The notes beneath the pieces were generated by a model that was not told the DNA's origin, did not search any database, and saw nothing but the letters and a program-made list of their open reading frames with translations. The position numbers and the translations under genes are program-made. A DNA stretch of 22,881 bases from Bacillota bacterium (GTDB lineage Bacteria; Bacillota; Clostridia; Clostridiales; Clostridiaceae): NCBI GenBank assembly GCA_023417975.1, contig JAEZDX010000433.1:1-22881 (forward strand), read 5' to 3'. Shown here in pieces: positions 15,118-22,881 of this stretch (positions are counted from its first letter, which is position 1; each line of letters opens with the position of its first letter).

Positions 15118-15840
15118 TTATTCCAGCATATTTTTAAAATACAACATATCTTTAATTATTATTTTTTTATTACCTACAAGCTCAATTATATTTTCATCCT
15201 GAAGAGCAGCCAGCTTTCTGCTTATCGTTTCTCTAGTTACACCTATGTAATTTGCCATCTCTTCCCTATTTAACGGAAGGTCTATGGAAATACCTGTTTC
15301 AAATCTAGCGCCAAAGTTTTCAGCAAAATTCACCAGCATGGAAGCTATTCTGATTTCAATATCCTTTGTACTAAGATTCTGAATAAGATTTTCCAAATTA
15401 ATCAGTCTATCATGGAGAACCTCAAGGATTTTTAAAGTTATTTCAGGATTTTTTGTTACTATTGCATCAAAATCATCTTTTGCGATGGTGCAAATAACAG
15501 TATCTTCAAGAGCCTCGGCGTTATATTGAAAGTTCCCTTTTTTTAGAAGGCTCATGTCGCCCACAAACTCTCCTTCAGATAAAATATATAATATTTGTTC
15601 TCTGCCTTCTCTATTGTACTTATATATTTTTATTTTTCCTTGATTGACTATATAAAGCTTATCTTCAATATCCCCTTCAAAAAATATGACTTGCCCTTTC
15701 TTATAGCTTCTTGTCACAATTATTTCAGATATCTTCTTAAAAGCCTCCTGCCGTAATGTAGAGAATATATAAACCTTTGAAACACAATATTTTCCCGTAC
15801 ATTTTAAACAATTATTATCACAATGCCCCACTATGTTCAT
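15118..15840 (-). CDS. Crp/Fnr-family regulator, FNR-like with probable iron-sulfur cluster
   Basis: A 240-residue Crp/Fnr regulator: a cNMP-type beta-barrel (about 28-120), a dimerisation helix and a C-terminal winged helix-turn-helix. The N-terminus has Cys7, Cys11, Cys14 and Cys19, and Cys117 in the barrel sits where E. coli FNR has Cys122. C11-x2-C14-x4-C19 plus C117 resembles the FNR [4Fe-4S] ligand set. The recognition helix VTRETISRKL carries E-x2-S-R (Glu204, Ser207, Arg208) as in FNR, which predicts TTGAT-N4-ATCAA sites. I found none upstream of nearby genes by eye. The ATG at 15840 touches GAGGAG directly, and the GTG at 15831 has a better spacer but would still keep all cysteines. 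It probably senses O2, NO or redox state and may control neighbouring ferritin or helical-protein genes. Confidence 0.88.
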   Translation of the reverse strand: MNIVGHCDNNCLKCTGKYCVSKVYIFSTLRQEAFKKISEIIVTRSYKKGQVIFFEGDIEDKLYIVNQGKIKIYKYNREGREQILYILSEGEFVGDMSLLKKGNFQYNAEALEDTVICTIAKDDFDAIVTKNPEITLKILEVLHDRLINLENLIQNLSTKDIEIRIASMLVNFAENFGARFETGISIDLPLNREEMANYIGVTRETISRKLAALQDENIIELVGNKKIIIKDMLYFKNMLE

Positions 15841-15871
15841 CTCCTCTACAAATTTATCTTAAGTTACTAAT

Positions 15872-15900
15872 ATTATAACAGATATCTATATACATTCTAA
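15872..15900 (-). promoter_or_regulatory. Extended -10 promoter of the FNR-like gene
   Basis: On the minus strand TGTTATAAT (15880-15872) is a perfect extended -10. The -35 position (15900-15895, TTAGAA) is weak. It lies about 32 nt upstream of the start codon. Confidence 0.55.
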
Positions 15901-15975
15901 AGAATTAATAATTAAGTATAGATATTCAAGTTCACAACTTAATATAGCAATTTAAAAATGTTGGAAATTCATAAA

Positions 15976-16383
15976 CTATTCTAACCATCCTCCAGCGGAG
16001 CTGAAAGTAATATTTCCTCTATAGGGTGGGATAACCGTAAAGCATTCCTTGTCTTTTGATTGAGAAAACAATTGTATTTCATATCCTTCCTTAAAAACAA
16101 ACACTATGTCATTATTGGATATACGCTGTACGGAAATCAGCTTAAGCTCTATCAAATTCTTAATAAAGTCCTTAATGTAGGAGCTTTCATCTCCCGATCC
16201 GCAAAGAAGCTTTTCATTATCTGTAATTCTCCATAAACAAGCTTTGGTTTCAAATCCCCATTCTTCTTCAATTTTTATGCTATCTCCAAACTTTAATGCA
16301 AGATAATTGTCACACCCCAGCTTGGCATCGCAGCACTTTAGTCCAATTAATGAACTTAGAACCTCAGGTATTGATGATTTCAT
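15976..16383 (-). CDS. Hypothetical protein, 135 aa
   Basis: A soluble mixed alpha/beta protein I do not recognise with confidence. It has a GLKCCDAKLGCDNYLALKFGD start region, a WGFETKACLWRI segment (about 42-53), CGSGDES, a helix (about 67-80) and then beta-strands ending in GGWLE. The order (tryptophan-rich strand, G-S-x-D turn, helix, D-x-x-x-x-F-x-x-G-Y strand, final aromatic strand) recalls small DUF6188-like or immunity-type proteins, but this is only a visual likeness. There is no signal peptide or membrane segment. The ATG follows AAGGGGTGA. It is alone between the FNR-like gene and the spoVR terminator, on the same strand as both. Confidence 0.65.
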   Translation of the reverse strand: MKSSIPEVLSSLIGLKCCDAKLGCDNYLALKFGDSIKIEEEWGFETKACLWRITDNEKLLCGSGDESSYIKDFIKNLIELKLISVQRISNNDIVFVFKEGYEIQLFSQSKDKECFTVIPPYRGNITFSSAGGWLE

Positions 16384-16585
16384 TTACTTCACCCCTTATA
16401 TATGATTGCATAGTTTCAAGAAACACATGTTATTTTTGACTAATACAGTTTATTAAAACTCTTTCAACCTTCTTTTAAGTATTCTACGTATTTTTCTATA
16501 TTCCTTCATATATTATCAAATTATTTTACGAAACAAAACCGAACCTGTGTTTATAATCATAACCATCTGTTATTACAAAAGTATA

Positions 16586-16607
16586 AAAGGGAGATTTCTC
16601 CCCCTTT
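16586..16607 (-). terminator. Terminator of the prkA-yhbH-spoVR operon
   Basis: AAAGGGAGA (16586-16594) and TCTCCC-CC-TTT (16597-16607) form a stem with a small bulge. On the minus strand a T-rich tract follows. It starts six nt after the spoVR stop codon. Confidence 0.7.
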
Positions 16608-16612
16608 ATTAT

Positions 16613-17962
16613 TTATTTACTATCACACTGCATTATTATCTCCATATTATGCTGTCTCGTCTTAAGTTTTACACTCCGTCCCCACAGCTTAGATACATGC
16701 TTCAGTGTAGCCCTTGCATAATCTCCGTTCAACTCTCTGCCATCAAATACATGCTCTAATATTAGTGTTTTATCGGTTTTATCGGTATCTACCACTCTGA
16801 TGAGAGGAATCATACCCAAGCCGCAATTGTTGCAAAGAGTGTTTCTAATGTTCATCCAACCTTCCTTATCTGAAACTTCTTGAATAATATAACTGCTGTC
16901 TATCTTGCCATACTGGAACAGATTCAATTCCGCGCAAAGCTCCTCCGTGAGGTATCTCCTTAAAAAGGATTCATCTCTTTCAAGCCTTCTTACTTCAAAT
17001 ATTTTTTCTCTTCCATACTTCTCATTTAAGCTCTCAAATATCTTGAAACCTATAAAATATGGATTCAACCATCCTATGCCCGGAGCAATTACATCATTAT
17101 GCCTCTTTATGAATTCAAGGTGAAGCTCATCAGAAAGCTTCAGTTCCTTAAGAATATTGTAATGCCAGTAACTTGCCCATCCCTCGTTCATTATCTTCGT
17201 TTCGATTTGAGGTATGAAATAATCGGTTTCCTTTCTTACTATATGAATCAAATTTCTTTCCCAATCCTGCAGGTCTCCATATTGAAGCAAGAAATATAAA
17301 AGATCTTCCTCCGGTTCCAGCGGAATTTTACTTAAATCAGGTAACTCAGGATTTTCGGCAGGTTTTATAAGACTGAATTCATCTATCTTTGGCGCAAAGC
17401 TATCCAGTATCTTCCGCCTTTTCTGTTCTTCCGTAAGTCTTTTCTCACCGATGACTCTGGATGTCTGCAGCTTAATAGAATGTGCAGCATCCAATATCCG
17501 CTCAACCTTTTCGTAGCCTATACTCGGGTCATTAATATAACTTCTTACCGTATCTGCGTGAGTTTTAAACATCTCTACAGTATATTCAGCCCTTGTACCT
17601 TCCACAAACAATCTGTTATTTTTGAAAAAATCATTATGTCCATAGACATGAGCCATAGTCAGTATCTGCAGTAACAAAGTATTTTCCTTCATCAAATAGG
17701 CTATACATGGATTAGAATTTATAACCATTTCATATGGTAACCCTGTCAAATTGTACCTATACATGGTCTTGTTTTTTTCGTAGGCTTTTCCAAAACTCCA
17801 ATGTGGATATCGGGAAGGCATCCCCACGTATGCTTCATATGCAATCATATCGTTGTAGCCAATAATTTCAAATTCTTGCTCATAGTAATTCAGTCCTACA
17901 CTCTGAACTACCTTTTCTATAGTTTCATTCCAATTCTCCAAGTCTCTCATAGTATATTCCAA
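16613..17962 (-). CDS. spoVR: SpoVR family protein
   Basis: A 449-residue SpoVR-family protein. In Bacillus subtilis SpoVR is needed for normal spore cortex formation, and its E. coli homologue YcgB is encoded with the PrkA and YhbH homologues YeaG and YeaH. Family features seen: an N-terminal YYEQEFEIIGYNDMIAYEAYVGMPSRYPHWSFGK stretch (split here at about 26-41 and 42-59), a Y-RYNLTGLPYEMVIN segment, a His-rich LTMAHVYGHNDFF segment (101-113) and MNEGWASYWHY in the middle. The biochemical activity is not established. The TTG start at 17962 follows GGGGTGA with a 7-nt spacer. ATG at codon 5 is the alternative, with poorer spacing. It lies 7 nt after the yhbH stop and is the last gene of the operon. 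Confidence 0.93.
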   Translation of the reverse strand: MEYTMRDLENWNETIEKVVQSVGLNYYEQEFEIIGYNDMIAYEAYVGMPSRYPHWSFGKAYEKNKTMYRYNLTGLPYEMVINSNPCIAYLMKENTLLLQILTMAHVYGHNDFFKNNRLFVEGTRAEYTVEMFKTHADTVRSYINDPSIGYEKVERILDAAHSIKLQTSRVIGEKRLTEEQKRRKILDSFAPKIDEFSLIKPAENPELPDLSKIPLEPEEDLLYFLLQYGDLQDWERNLIHIVRKETDYFIPQIETKIMNEGWASYWHYNILKELKLSDELHLEFIKRHNDVIAPGIGWLNPYFIGFKIFESLNEKYGREKIFEVRRLERDESFLRRYLTEELCAELNLFQYGKIDSSYIIQEVSDKEGWMNIRNTLCNNCGLGMIPLIRVVDTDKTDKTLILEHVFDGRELNGDYARATLKHVSKLWGRSVKLKTRQHNMEIIMQCDSK

Positions 17963-17969
17963 AGCTGCT

Positions 17970-19139
17970 TCACCCCACTTGCTGCTTCTTCAGCATATAT
18001 TTCAACGCATTCCACATATCTTGTTTCTGCTTCATAGAAACTGCAATAAAATTTTTCTTATCTACGCCCTTTATCAATCTATCTTTTATTGTGCTTGAAA
18101 AATAACTGTTGGTAATTTCCGCATAGCCTACAAAATTACACAAATCACATAAGTCATTTGTAGCCTTTACCGCTTTTAAATTATCTTCACTCCAGTTATC
18201 TCCATCACTGACATAAAAGGCATATAAATTCCAATAAGAAGGATTATATCTTTTATCTATTATCTCAAGCGCTTTATTCATTCCACTGGATATATAAGTT
18301 CCTCCGGATTCACCTCTATGGAAAAACTCAAACTCATTTACTTCCTTGGCTGTAGTTGTATGAGCAATAAATGCTACTTCGACATTGGTATACTTCGCTC
18401 TTATGAAATGCGAAAGTATAAAGAAAAATGACCTAGCCATATACTTTTTTGTGCTATCCATAGAACCGGAAACATCCATTATACACAATATTGCCGCATT
18501 ACTTTGCTTTTTAAAACTCTTCTTAATTTTGTAATACCTAAGGTCATCATTCTTGAAAGGAAATCTTTCAATTCTTTCTTTTAATCCGGCTTCTCTTACT
18601 GCCCTAGCTCTGCCCTGCTGCCTTTTTATCTTTTCCAATACGGTTCTTTTTTTTGCTAATCTTGGATTTATACCGTGTCTTTGATATCCATGCTTTTTTG
18701 CTCCACTTTCTACCAAAATCTCCGCCAGCTTCTTTTTATTCATATCCGGCAATTCCAAATCTTGAAGCAAGTAGTTCATTACCTCATCTAAAGTAATCTC
18801 TGTTTCATATATTTCTTCACCTTCATCATTTCCAGCTCCTTTATCTCCCTGACCGTTGCCTGCCTTGTCCTCACCTATAAACTGTCCTCTCTTTTCCGTA
18901 CCGTCTCCGCTAGCAACAGAGGGTGCATTCTTCCCATAAATAAATTGATATTCCTTAATTCCCTTTATAGGAATCTTGAATTTTTTGTCTTTACTCTGAC
19001 CTATAATACTTTCTTCAGATAATATATCTGCAAGGTTTTCCTTAATTGATTTTTCCACCAGCTGTCTGTGTCGTCTTTTATCCTCGGATGCCCTGTCATG
19101 TTCTATAGGAGTAAGGTTATGATCTCTGAAAACAGCCAT
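17970..19139 (-). CDS. yhbH: YhbH/YeaH family protein (DUF444, VWA-like)
   Basis: A 389-residue DUF444 protein. The N-terminus MAVFRDHNLTPIEHDRASED is typical and sets the start at ATG 19139, after AAGGA with a 7-nt spacer. An ATG 11 codons upstream would overlap prkA and give an atypical N-terminus. A Gly/Asp-rich linker (about 77-108) separates the N-terminal part from a von Willebrand A-like domain with a full metal-ion site: DVSGS (222-226), Thr281 and Asp312 in SDGD. Homologues are sporulation genes in Bacillus and stress-phase genes (yeaH) in enterics, always with the PrkA kinase. It lies 4 nt after the prkA stop and 7 nt before spoVR. Possibly a substrate or partner of PrkA. The molecular role is unknown. 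Confidence 0.95.
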   Translation of the reverse strand: MAVFRDHNLTPIEHDRASEDKRRHRQLVEKSIKENLADILSEESIIGQSKDKKFKIPIKGIKEYQFIYGKNAPSVASGDGTEKRGQFIGEDKAGNGQGDKGAGNDEGEEIYETEITLDEVMNYLLQDLELPDMNKKKLAEILVESGAKKHGYQRHGINPRLAKKRTVLEKIKRQQGRARAVREAGLKERIERFPFKNDDLRYYKIKKSFKKQSNAAILCIMDVSGSMDSTKKYMARSFFFILSHFIRAKYTNVEVAFIAHTTTAKEVNEFEFFHRGESGGTYISSGMNKALEIIDKRYNPSYWNLYAFYVSDGDNWSEDNLKAVKATNDLCDLCNFVGYAEITNSYFSSTIKDRLIKGVDKKNFIAVSMKQKQDMWNALKYMLKKQQVG

Positions 19140-19143
19140 AAGA

Positions 19144-21066
19144 TCAGTCCTTCCACAAATTGTTCGCTGCATATTTCAATATAATATCGCAGCAATGATC
19201 ACAATATCCGTTTTGCTTCATTTCTTGAACCATAGTATTATATTTTTCATCCTGCTCTTTGTCCCGCACCCTTGATTTGGTTATTATTCTAGACAGTTCC
19301 TTCACAGAACTTGTCAGCTTCTTTTCTATTGCTTCTTTTAAAGGTTCATAGGATGCATAATCTATTTTCCCGCCATTTCTCACAACATAGAACATGTATG
19401 AAGTTACATCTCCTCTAAAGCCTTTTGCAGAGCTTTCCGAGACTCCTATCTGTTCTTCTATAGAACGCATAAACTGTTCATCCGGCTGAAGCTCCTCACC
19501 CGTTGATCTATCCTTAAGTTTACTCTTATTTACATAGGCCTCAGCATTATCCAAATAGTTGTTGAACAAGCTTTCTGCCTGTTCTCTGTAGCTGTGGATA
19601 AAGGCTTTCGTTATTTCTTTCTCTAGAATTTTATTATATTCCTTTCGGATTGTATCCTGAATAAATCCCATATATCTCTTTTTCGTATCTTCCGAGGTAT
19701 CTAAGTCTTTAACGGATTTAATAATACTCTCCATAATACTTAATGGATTAATGCAGTCATACTCTGAGTTTGAAATAGCATTATCAATTGCTTTAACAAT
19801 AAATCTTGTAGATATTCCATCCATACCTTCATTTATTCCCGCTTCTTCCCTAAGTTCCATAACATCTATTTTTTTTATACTTCCCTTTTCCACAATCTCT
19901 ACACCGTTATATATTTTCAATTTTGTTATGGGATCAACCTTATTTGATGCTCTCAGCCTTGTAAGCACTGCAAACATAGCAGCGATTTCAATAGTATGAG
20001 GAGCAATGTGGGCTTTAAAACTGCTCTTCTTTAATATCTTTTCGTATATTTTTATTTCTTCATTAAGCTCAAGACAATAGGGCACTTCGATTTTGACAAT
20101 CCTATCCAAGATTGCTTCGTTTGTATGATCGGATTTAAACCTATTCCATTCCGCTTCGTTTGAATGAGCGATGATTATTCCATCAAAGTAAATCATGGAC
20201 CCCTTTCCAGGAGACGGTATAGATTTTTCCTGTGTTGCAGTTATGATAGTATGAAGGTACTCTACATCATTTTTAAACACTTCTATAAATTCTACCATTC
20301 CTCTATTGCCTACATTAAATGCTCCATTCAGCGAAAATACCCTTGGATCATCTTCCGAATAAATATCCATCTTTGAAATATCTACCGATCCGGTAAGAAT
20401 TGAGGTATCTTGATTATTTGGGTCTACAGGAGGAACTACTCCTATACCCTTTCTGGACCTGATTGAAAAAGATGACATAGTTACAGGAAATCTTTCATAT
20501 TCTCCATCAAATTCATTTAGTAATCTGTACTTACATACAGGACAAAGATCACCCTCGATTTCAACACCTAATTCTTCTTCAAATTTCTTGCGAAGATGTT
20601 TTGGTACAAGATGAAGCGGCTCTTCATTCATAGGACAACCTTTTATTGCATAAATGGGTTCCGCTCCTTCAAAGGCTTTCTTTAAAGCTTCAACTAAAGA
20701 AGACTTGCCTGCACCTACAGGTCCTACCAAATACAACACCTGTCTTGACTCTTCACCTTTCATAGAAGCAGAGTAAAAATAATTAACCAGTTTCATAAGG
20801 ACCTTATCAATTCCAAAGAAATCATTCTTAAAGAAGTTGTATCTCTTAATCATATCATTACCATAAATTTTCCTAATCCTTGGGTTTTCTTCTGGCTTCA
20901 ATACTTCAAAGCCGCTTCTCATGATTATATCGTACATTCTCTTGTGTGAAAGCTTTGCGGTATCCGGCTTTTCTTTAACTATGTCCAAATATTCCAGAAA
21001 GGTTCCTTCAAATTTGCCTTTGCCCTTGGATTCTCTATCATTTTTTATAATATCCTTGAAACTCAT
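19144..21066 (-). CDS. prkA: PrkA family serine protein kinase / AAA+ protein
   Basis: A 640-residue PrkA-family protein, the usual length. An AAA+ domain has Walker A GPVGAGKS (115-122), and the C-terminal PrkA kinase-like domain follows. Two cysteine motifs, CPVC (175-178) and CDHCC (622-626), could bind zinc. PrkA has been described as a serine kinase and, in Bacillus, also as an AAA+ protease-like factor promoting sporulation; which applies here cannot be decided. The ATG follows GGAGG with a 7-nt spacer. First gene of a tight operon with yhbH and spoVR, so the three proteins probably act together in the mother cell. A sigma-E-like promoter is visible upstream. Confidence 0.96.
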   Translation of the reverse strand: MSFKDIIKNDRESKGKGKFEGTFLEYLDIVKEKPDTAKLSHKRMYDIIMRSGFEVLKPEENPRIRKIYGNDMIKRYNFFKNDFFGIDKVLMKLVNYFYSASMKGEESRQVLYLVGPVGAGKSSLVEALKKAFEGAEPIYAIKGCPMNEEPLHLVPKHLRKKFEEELGVEIEGDLCPVCKYRLLNEFDGEYERFPVTMSSFSIRSRKGIGVVPPVDPNNQDTSILTGSVDISKMDIYSEDDPRVFSLNGAFNVGNRGMVEFIEVFKNDVEYLHTIITATQEKSIPSPGKGSMIYFDGIIIAHSNEAEWNRFKSDHTNEAILDRIVKIEVPYCLELNEEIKIYEKILKKSSFKAHIAPHTIEIAAMFAVLTRLRASNKVDPITKLKIYNGVEIVEKGSIKKIDVMELREEAGINEGMDGISTRFIVKAIDNAISNSEYDCINPLSIMESIIKSVKDLDTSEDTKKRYMGFIQDTIRKEYNKILEKEITKAFIHSYREQAESLFNNYLDNAEAYVNKSKLKDRSTGEELQPDEQFMRSIEEQIGVSESSAKGFRGDVTSYMFYVVRNGGKIDYASYEPLKEAIEKKLTSSVKELSRIITKSRVRDKEQDEKYNTMVQEMKQNGYCDHCCDIILKYAANNLWKD

Positions 21067-21097
21067 AATATGCCTCCAATAATTATTTGCTTATAAA

Positions 21098-21127
21098 AAT
21101 ATATGTTAAGACAAGCTTTCATAATGA
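21098..21127 (-). promoter_or_regulatory. Candidate sigma-E-like promoter of prkA
   Basis: On the minus strand TCATTAT (21127-21121), 15 nt, then CATATATT (21105-21098), seven of eight bases of the sigma-E -10 CATACAnT. The -35 is imperfect. It lies about 32 nt upstream of the start codon. Known mother-cell expression of prkA in Bacillus supports it. Confidence 0.35.
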
Positions 21128-21308
21128 CAACAAATTTTATATTTTTGATTAACTTAATATATCAATTTTGTTCGACATTAGTCACACAATCTGAAAAAAG
21201 AATGCCCATAGAGCTTTCTCAGCTTTATGCTTATATCCCTTATGCTTTACAATAAAAAGGTTATGTGACAAAATATAATATGAAGCTAAATTATATGGAG
21301 GATTTGAA

Positions 21309-21725
21309 ATGAAAATTGCAGTTATCGACGGTCAAGGTGCAGGCATTGGAAAAGCAGTAATTAAAAAACTCAGAAAAGAATTTAACAGTAAAATATATAT
21401 TACAGCTCTTGGCACTAATCCTCTGGCTGCATCAAACATGTTGAAAGCCGGTGCAGATTATAGTATTACCGGTGAGGACTCCATATGTTCATTTTGTGAA
21501 AGCGATCATATTGACAGTATAATCGGCCCCATTGGAATAATATGCAGCGGCGCTCTAAACGGTGAAATTACAACAAGGATATCCACTGCTATTTTTGATA
21601 TAGACTGTGTAAAATACATTATCCCGCTTCAAAAGCATGGTATTTATATACCAGGGACTCGAGATCTCCAAATAAAGGATATAATCGAAGAAATAGTAAC
21701 CGAAATTAAAATAAGGTGTATATAA
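21309..21725 (+). CDS. DUF3842 family protein
   Basis: A 138-residue protein of the DUF3842 family, found in clostridia. The N-terminus MKIAVIDGQGAGIGKAVIKKL is the family hallmark and looks like the first beta-alpha unit of a Rossmann-like nucleotide-binding fold, with a GQGAGIGK loop. A second strand ITALGTNPLAASNMLKAGAD and a GPIGIICSGALNGEIT segment follow. No enzymatic function is known to me. The ATG follows GGAGG with a spacer of about 8 nt. It is divergent from prkA and monocistronic, with its own terminator. A TATAAT (21274-21279) lies 30 nt upstream, without a clear -35. Confidence 0.85.
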   Translation: MKIAVIDGQGAGIGKAVIKKLRKEFNSKIYITALGTNPLAASNMLKAGADYSITGEDSICSFCESDHIDSIIGPIGIICSGALNGEITTRISTAIFDIDCVKYIIPLQKHGIYIPGTRDLQIKDIIEEIVTEIKIRCI

Positions 21726-21731
21726 GCTTGC

Positions 21732-21763
21732 AGGATCTTGTTTTCATGACAAGGTCCTTTTTT
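21732..21763 (+). terminator. Rho-independent terminator after the DUF3842 gene
   Basis: AGGATCTTG (21732-21740) and CAAGGTCCT (21750-21758) form a 9-bp stem with one G-U pair and a 9-nt loop. Together with the last base of the stem, a run of six T follows (21758-21763). Confidence 0.85.
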
Positions 21764-21767
21764 ATTC

Positions 21768-21775
21768 GCCGATAA
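21768..21775 (+). promoter_or_regulatory. Sigma-D (flagellar) -10-like element upstream of the chemoreceptor
   Basis: GCCGATAA is a perfect match to the sigma-D/sigma-28 -10 element. The -35 (TAAA expected around 21749-21752) is poor, reading ACAA. It is on the strand of the chemoreceptor gene, whose class is usually sigma-D dependent, with a leader of about 160 nt. The sequence between it and the gene is AT-rich and also holds sigma-A-like TATAAT boxes. Confidence 0.4.
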
Positions 21776-21940
21776 AGTATAAAATACGATAAATTCTCTC
21801 TCTATATGGATATTTTCTATAACCATATTTAAAAATTCATTATATTTTATAAATTTCTATTGCATTTCTTAGCATATAATTATAATATTTTTATTATAAT
21901 TGATTAATTCTTATCATTTTATCATCCGGGAGGTCTGCAA

Positions 21941-22881
21941 ATGAAAAGCAATGAAAAAAAGAGAATAAAGAAATTACCTACACTTCGTGGAGAAATAATT
22001 AGATTGCTTTTAGCAGCTGCTATTTTACCTTTTGCCATCATAGTAGCAGCAAGCTTCTACTCTCTAGATAGATATGTGCGAAGTGATTTTAATGACATTG
22101 TAAATGAAAATATAGGCAGAGTATTTGACGTTGTGAATAATCTGTCAGCTGTAAATAGTGATTCCGTCAGCTTACTGGCTGGTGATCCAAATACATCGCA
22201 TATTATGAAAAATCCAGATAGTATAGATAGACTTAAAGGCAATCTTGATAACTTTATATCCACTCATAAAAGCGATTTGAATGCCTTTGTTGGTACAGCC
22301 GCAGGTCAGATGATACTTGCACCTACACAGGACTTACCTGCCACCTATGATCCAAGAAATTCAGACTGGTATAAATTAGCGGTAAAAAATAATGGACAAG
22401 TTGTAATGACCCAACCTTACAAAGATAATGGTCAATATAATGATTATGTAATCACCTTTGCAAAGACTATAAAGGATGAAACCGGTCAACTGATAGGAGT
22501 AGCAGGAATTGATGTTAAATTGACAGCATTAAACGATGCTCTATCCTCAGTATCTATCGGAAAAGACGGATTTGGTATTGCAGTTAACGGCGAAGGTACT
22601 ATTATCGGAAATAAAGATAACACCTTAATCGGTAAGACAAAAGATGATTATAATTGGTTGAAAACTATACTTGATAATAAAAAGAATGATTTTTTAATTA
22701 AAATAGACAAAGTAGACTATATTGGGTTTAAAAAAGTTAATAAAGATACAGGTATGACAGTTATAGGCTTAATACCGGCGAAAGAAACTGGCGAAAAAGT
22801 AATTGCAGCTTTACTCATCCCAATAGCAGTAATTGCTATTGCATTATTATTAGTTGTATTGATGGGAATTCAGTTTGGAAA
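21941..22881 (+). CDS. Methyl-accepting chemotaxis protein, N-terminal part (runs off the window)
   Basis: An open frame of 313 codons with no stop before the right edge, so the gene is partial. The ATG follows GGGAGGT. A first membrane helix (about 19-41) and a second (about 287-310) enclose an extracellular domain of about 245 residues that looks like a double-Cache (dCache_1) sensor. The segment TYDPRNSDWY (135-144) corresponds to the ligand-pocket motif YDPRxRPWY of amino-acid-binding dCache domains, and Asp191 in GIDV matches the distal aspartate. The usual second arginine is Ser141 here, so ligand choice may differ. The HAMP and methyl-accepting signalling domains would lie beyond the window. 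A dCache histidine kinase or cyclase is the alternative. Confidence 0.82.
   Translation, partial: MKSNEKKRIKKLPTLRGEIIRLLLAAAILPFAIIVAASFYSLDRYVRSDFNDIVNENIGRVFDVVNNLSAVNSDSVSLLAGDPNTSHIMKNPDSIDRLKGNLDNFISTHKSDLNAFVGTAAGQMILAPTQDLPATYDPRNSDWYKLAVKNNGQVVMTQPYKDNGQYNDYVITFAKTIKDETGQLIGVAGIDVKLTALNDALSSVSIGKDGFGIAVNGEGTIIGNKDNTLIGKTKDDYNWLKTILDNKKNDFLIKIDKVDYIGFKKVNKDTGMTVIGLIPAKETGEKVIAALLIPIAVIAIALLLVVLMGIQFG

Noticed and set aside
19140..19172. yhbH start 11 codons upstream, overlapping prkA
   Set aside because: The family N-terminus is MAVFRDHN at 19139, which also has a properly spaced AAGGA.
21145..21165. TTGAT and ATCAA inverted half-sites upstream of prkA, as an FNR box
   Set aside because: The half-sites are separated by 11 bases instead of the required 4, in AT-rich sequence where such pairs arise by chance.

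Overview
The window is about 22.9 kb of AT-rich chromosome. Low GC, strong GGAGG-type ribosome binding sites, frequent TTG and GTG starts, and several sporulation gene families (CotS-type coat kinases, PrkA, YhbH, SpoVR) point to an endospore-forming Clostridium or close relative. I see no rRNA, tRNA, CRISPR array, insertion sequence or phage gene. No intergenic gap exceeds 300 bases. This reads as core chromosome, not a mobile island.

Layout. (1) 39-3059, minus strand: a three-gene spore coat operon with two CotS-family kinase-fold proteins flanking a degenerate one that has lost its catalytic residues. It has a candidate mother-cell promoter at the front and a hairpin terminator at the end. 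(2) 3205-4354, plus strand: a family 4 glycosyltransferase divergent from the coat operon, as in the cotS/cotSA association of Bacillus. (3) 4356-9747, minus strand: an orphan sugar-binding lipoprotein, galK, galT and a LacI-family regulator. The same 13-nt operator-like sequence lies just downstream of the predicted start sites of both galT and the regulator gene, so a small autoregulated galactose regulon can be read from the DNA. (4) 9754-10824, minus strand: a LarC homologue with an intact-looking C-terminal half and an eroded N-terminal half, without larA, larB or larE. (5) 11075-12196, plus strand: a PfkB-family kinase. (6) 12356-12871, minus strand: a methionine-rich, probably coat-associated small protein. 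(7) 13007-13849, plus strand: a PAP2 membrane phosphatase.

(8) 14026-15840: ferritin (plus strand), with a small helical protein and an FNR-like regulator facing it on the minus strand. The regulator keeps an N-terminal cysteine cluster, a barrel cysteine and the FNR-type recognition helix. Together these suggest an iron and oxygen (or NO) response locus. (9) 15976-16383, minus strand: a small hypothetical protein. (10) 16613-21066, minus strand: prkA-yhbH-spoVR, a compact operon with gaps of 4 and 7 bases, probably expressed during sporulation. (11) 21309-21725, plus strand: a DUF3842 protein. (12) 21941 to the right edge, plus strand: the N-terminal sensor part of a methyl-accepting chemotaxis protein, with a sigma-D-like -10 element upstream.

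The most interesting signals are the pseudokinase in the coat operon, the twin galactose operators with a partial third copy at the PfkB promoter, the orphan divergent LarC, and the FNR-like regulator beside ferritin. I found no clearly new multi-gene system. Family assignments come from motif recognition by eye, without database searches.
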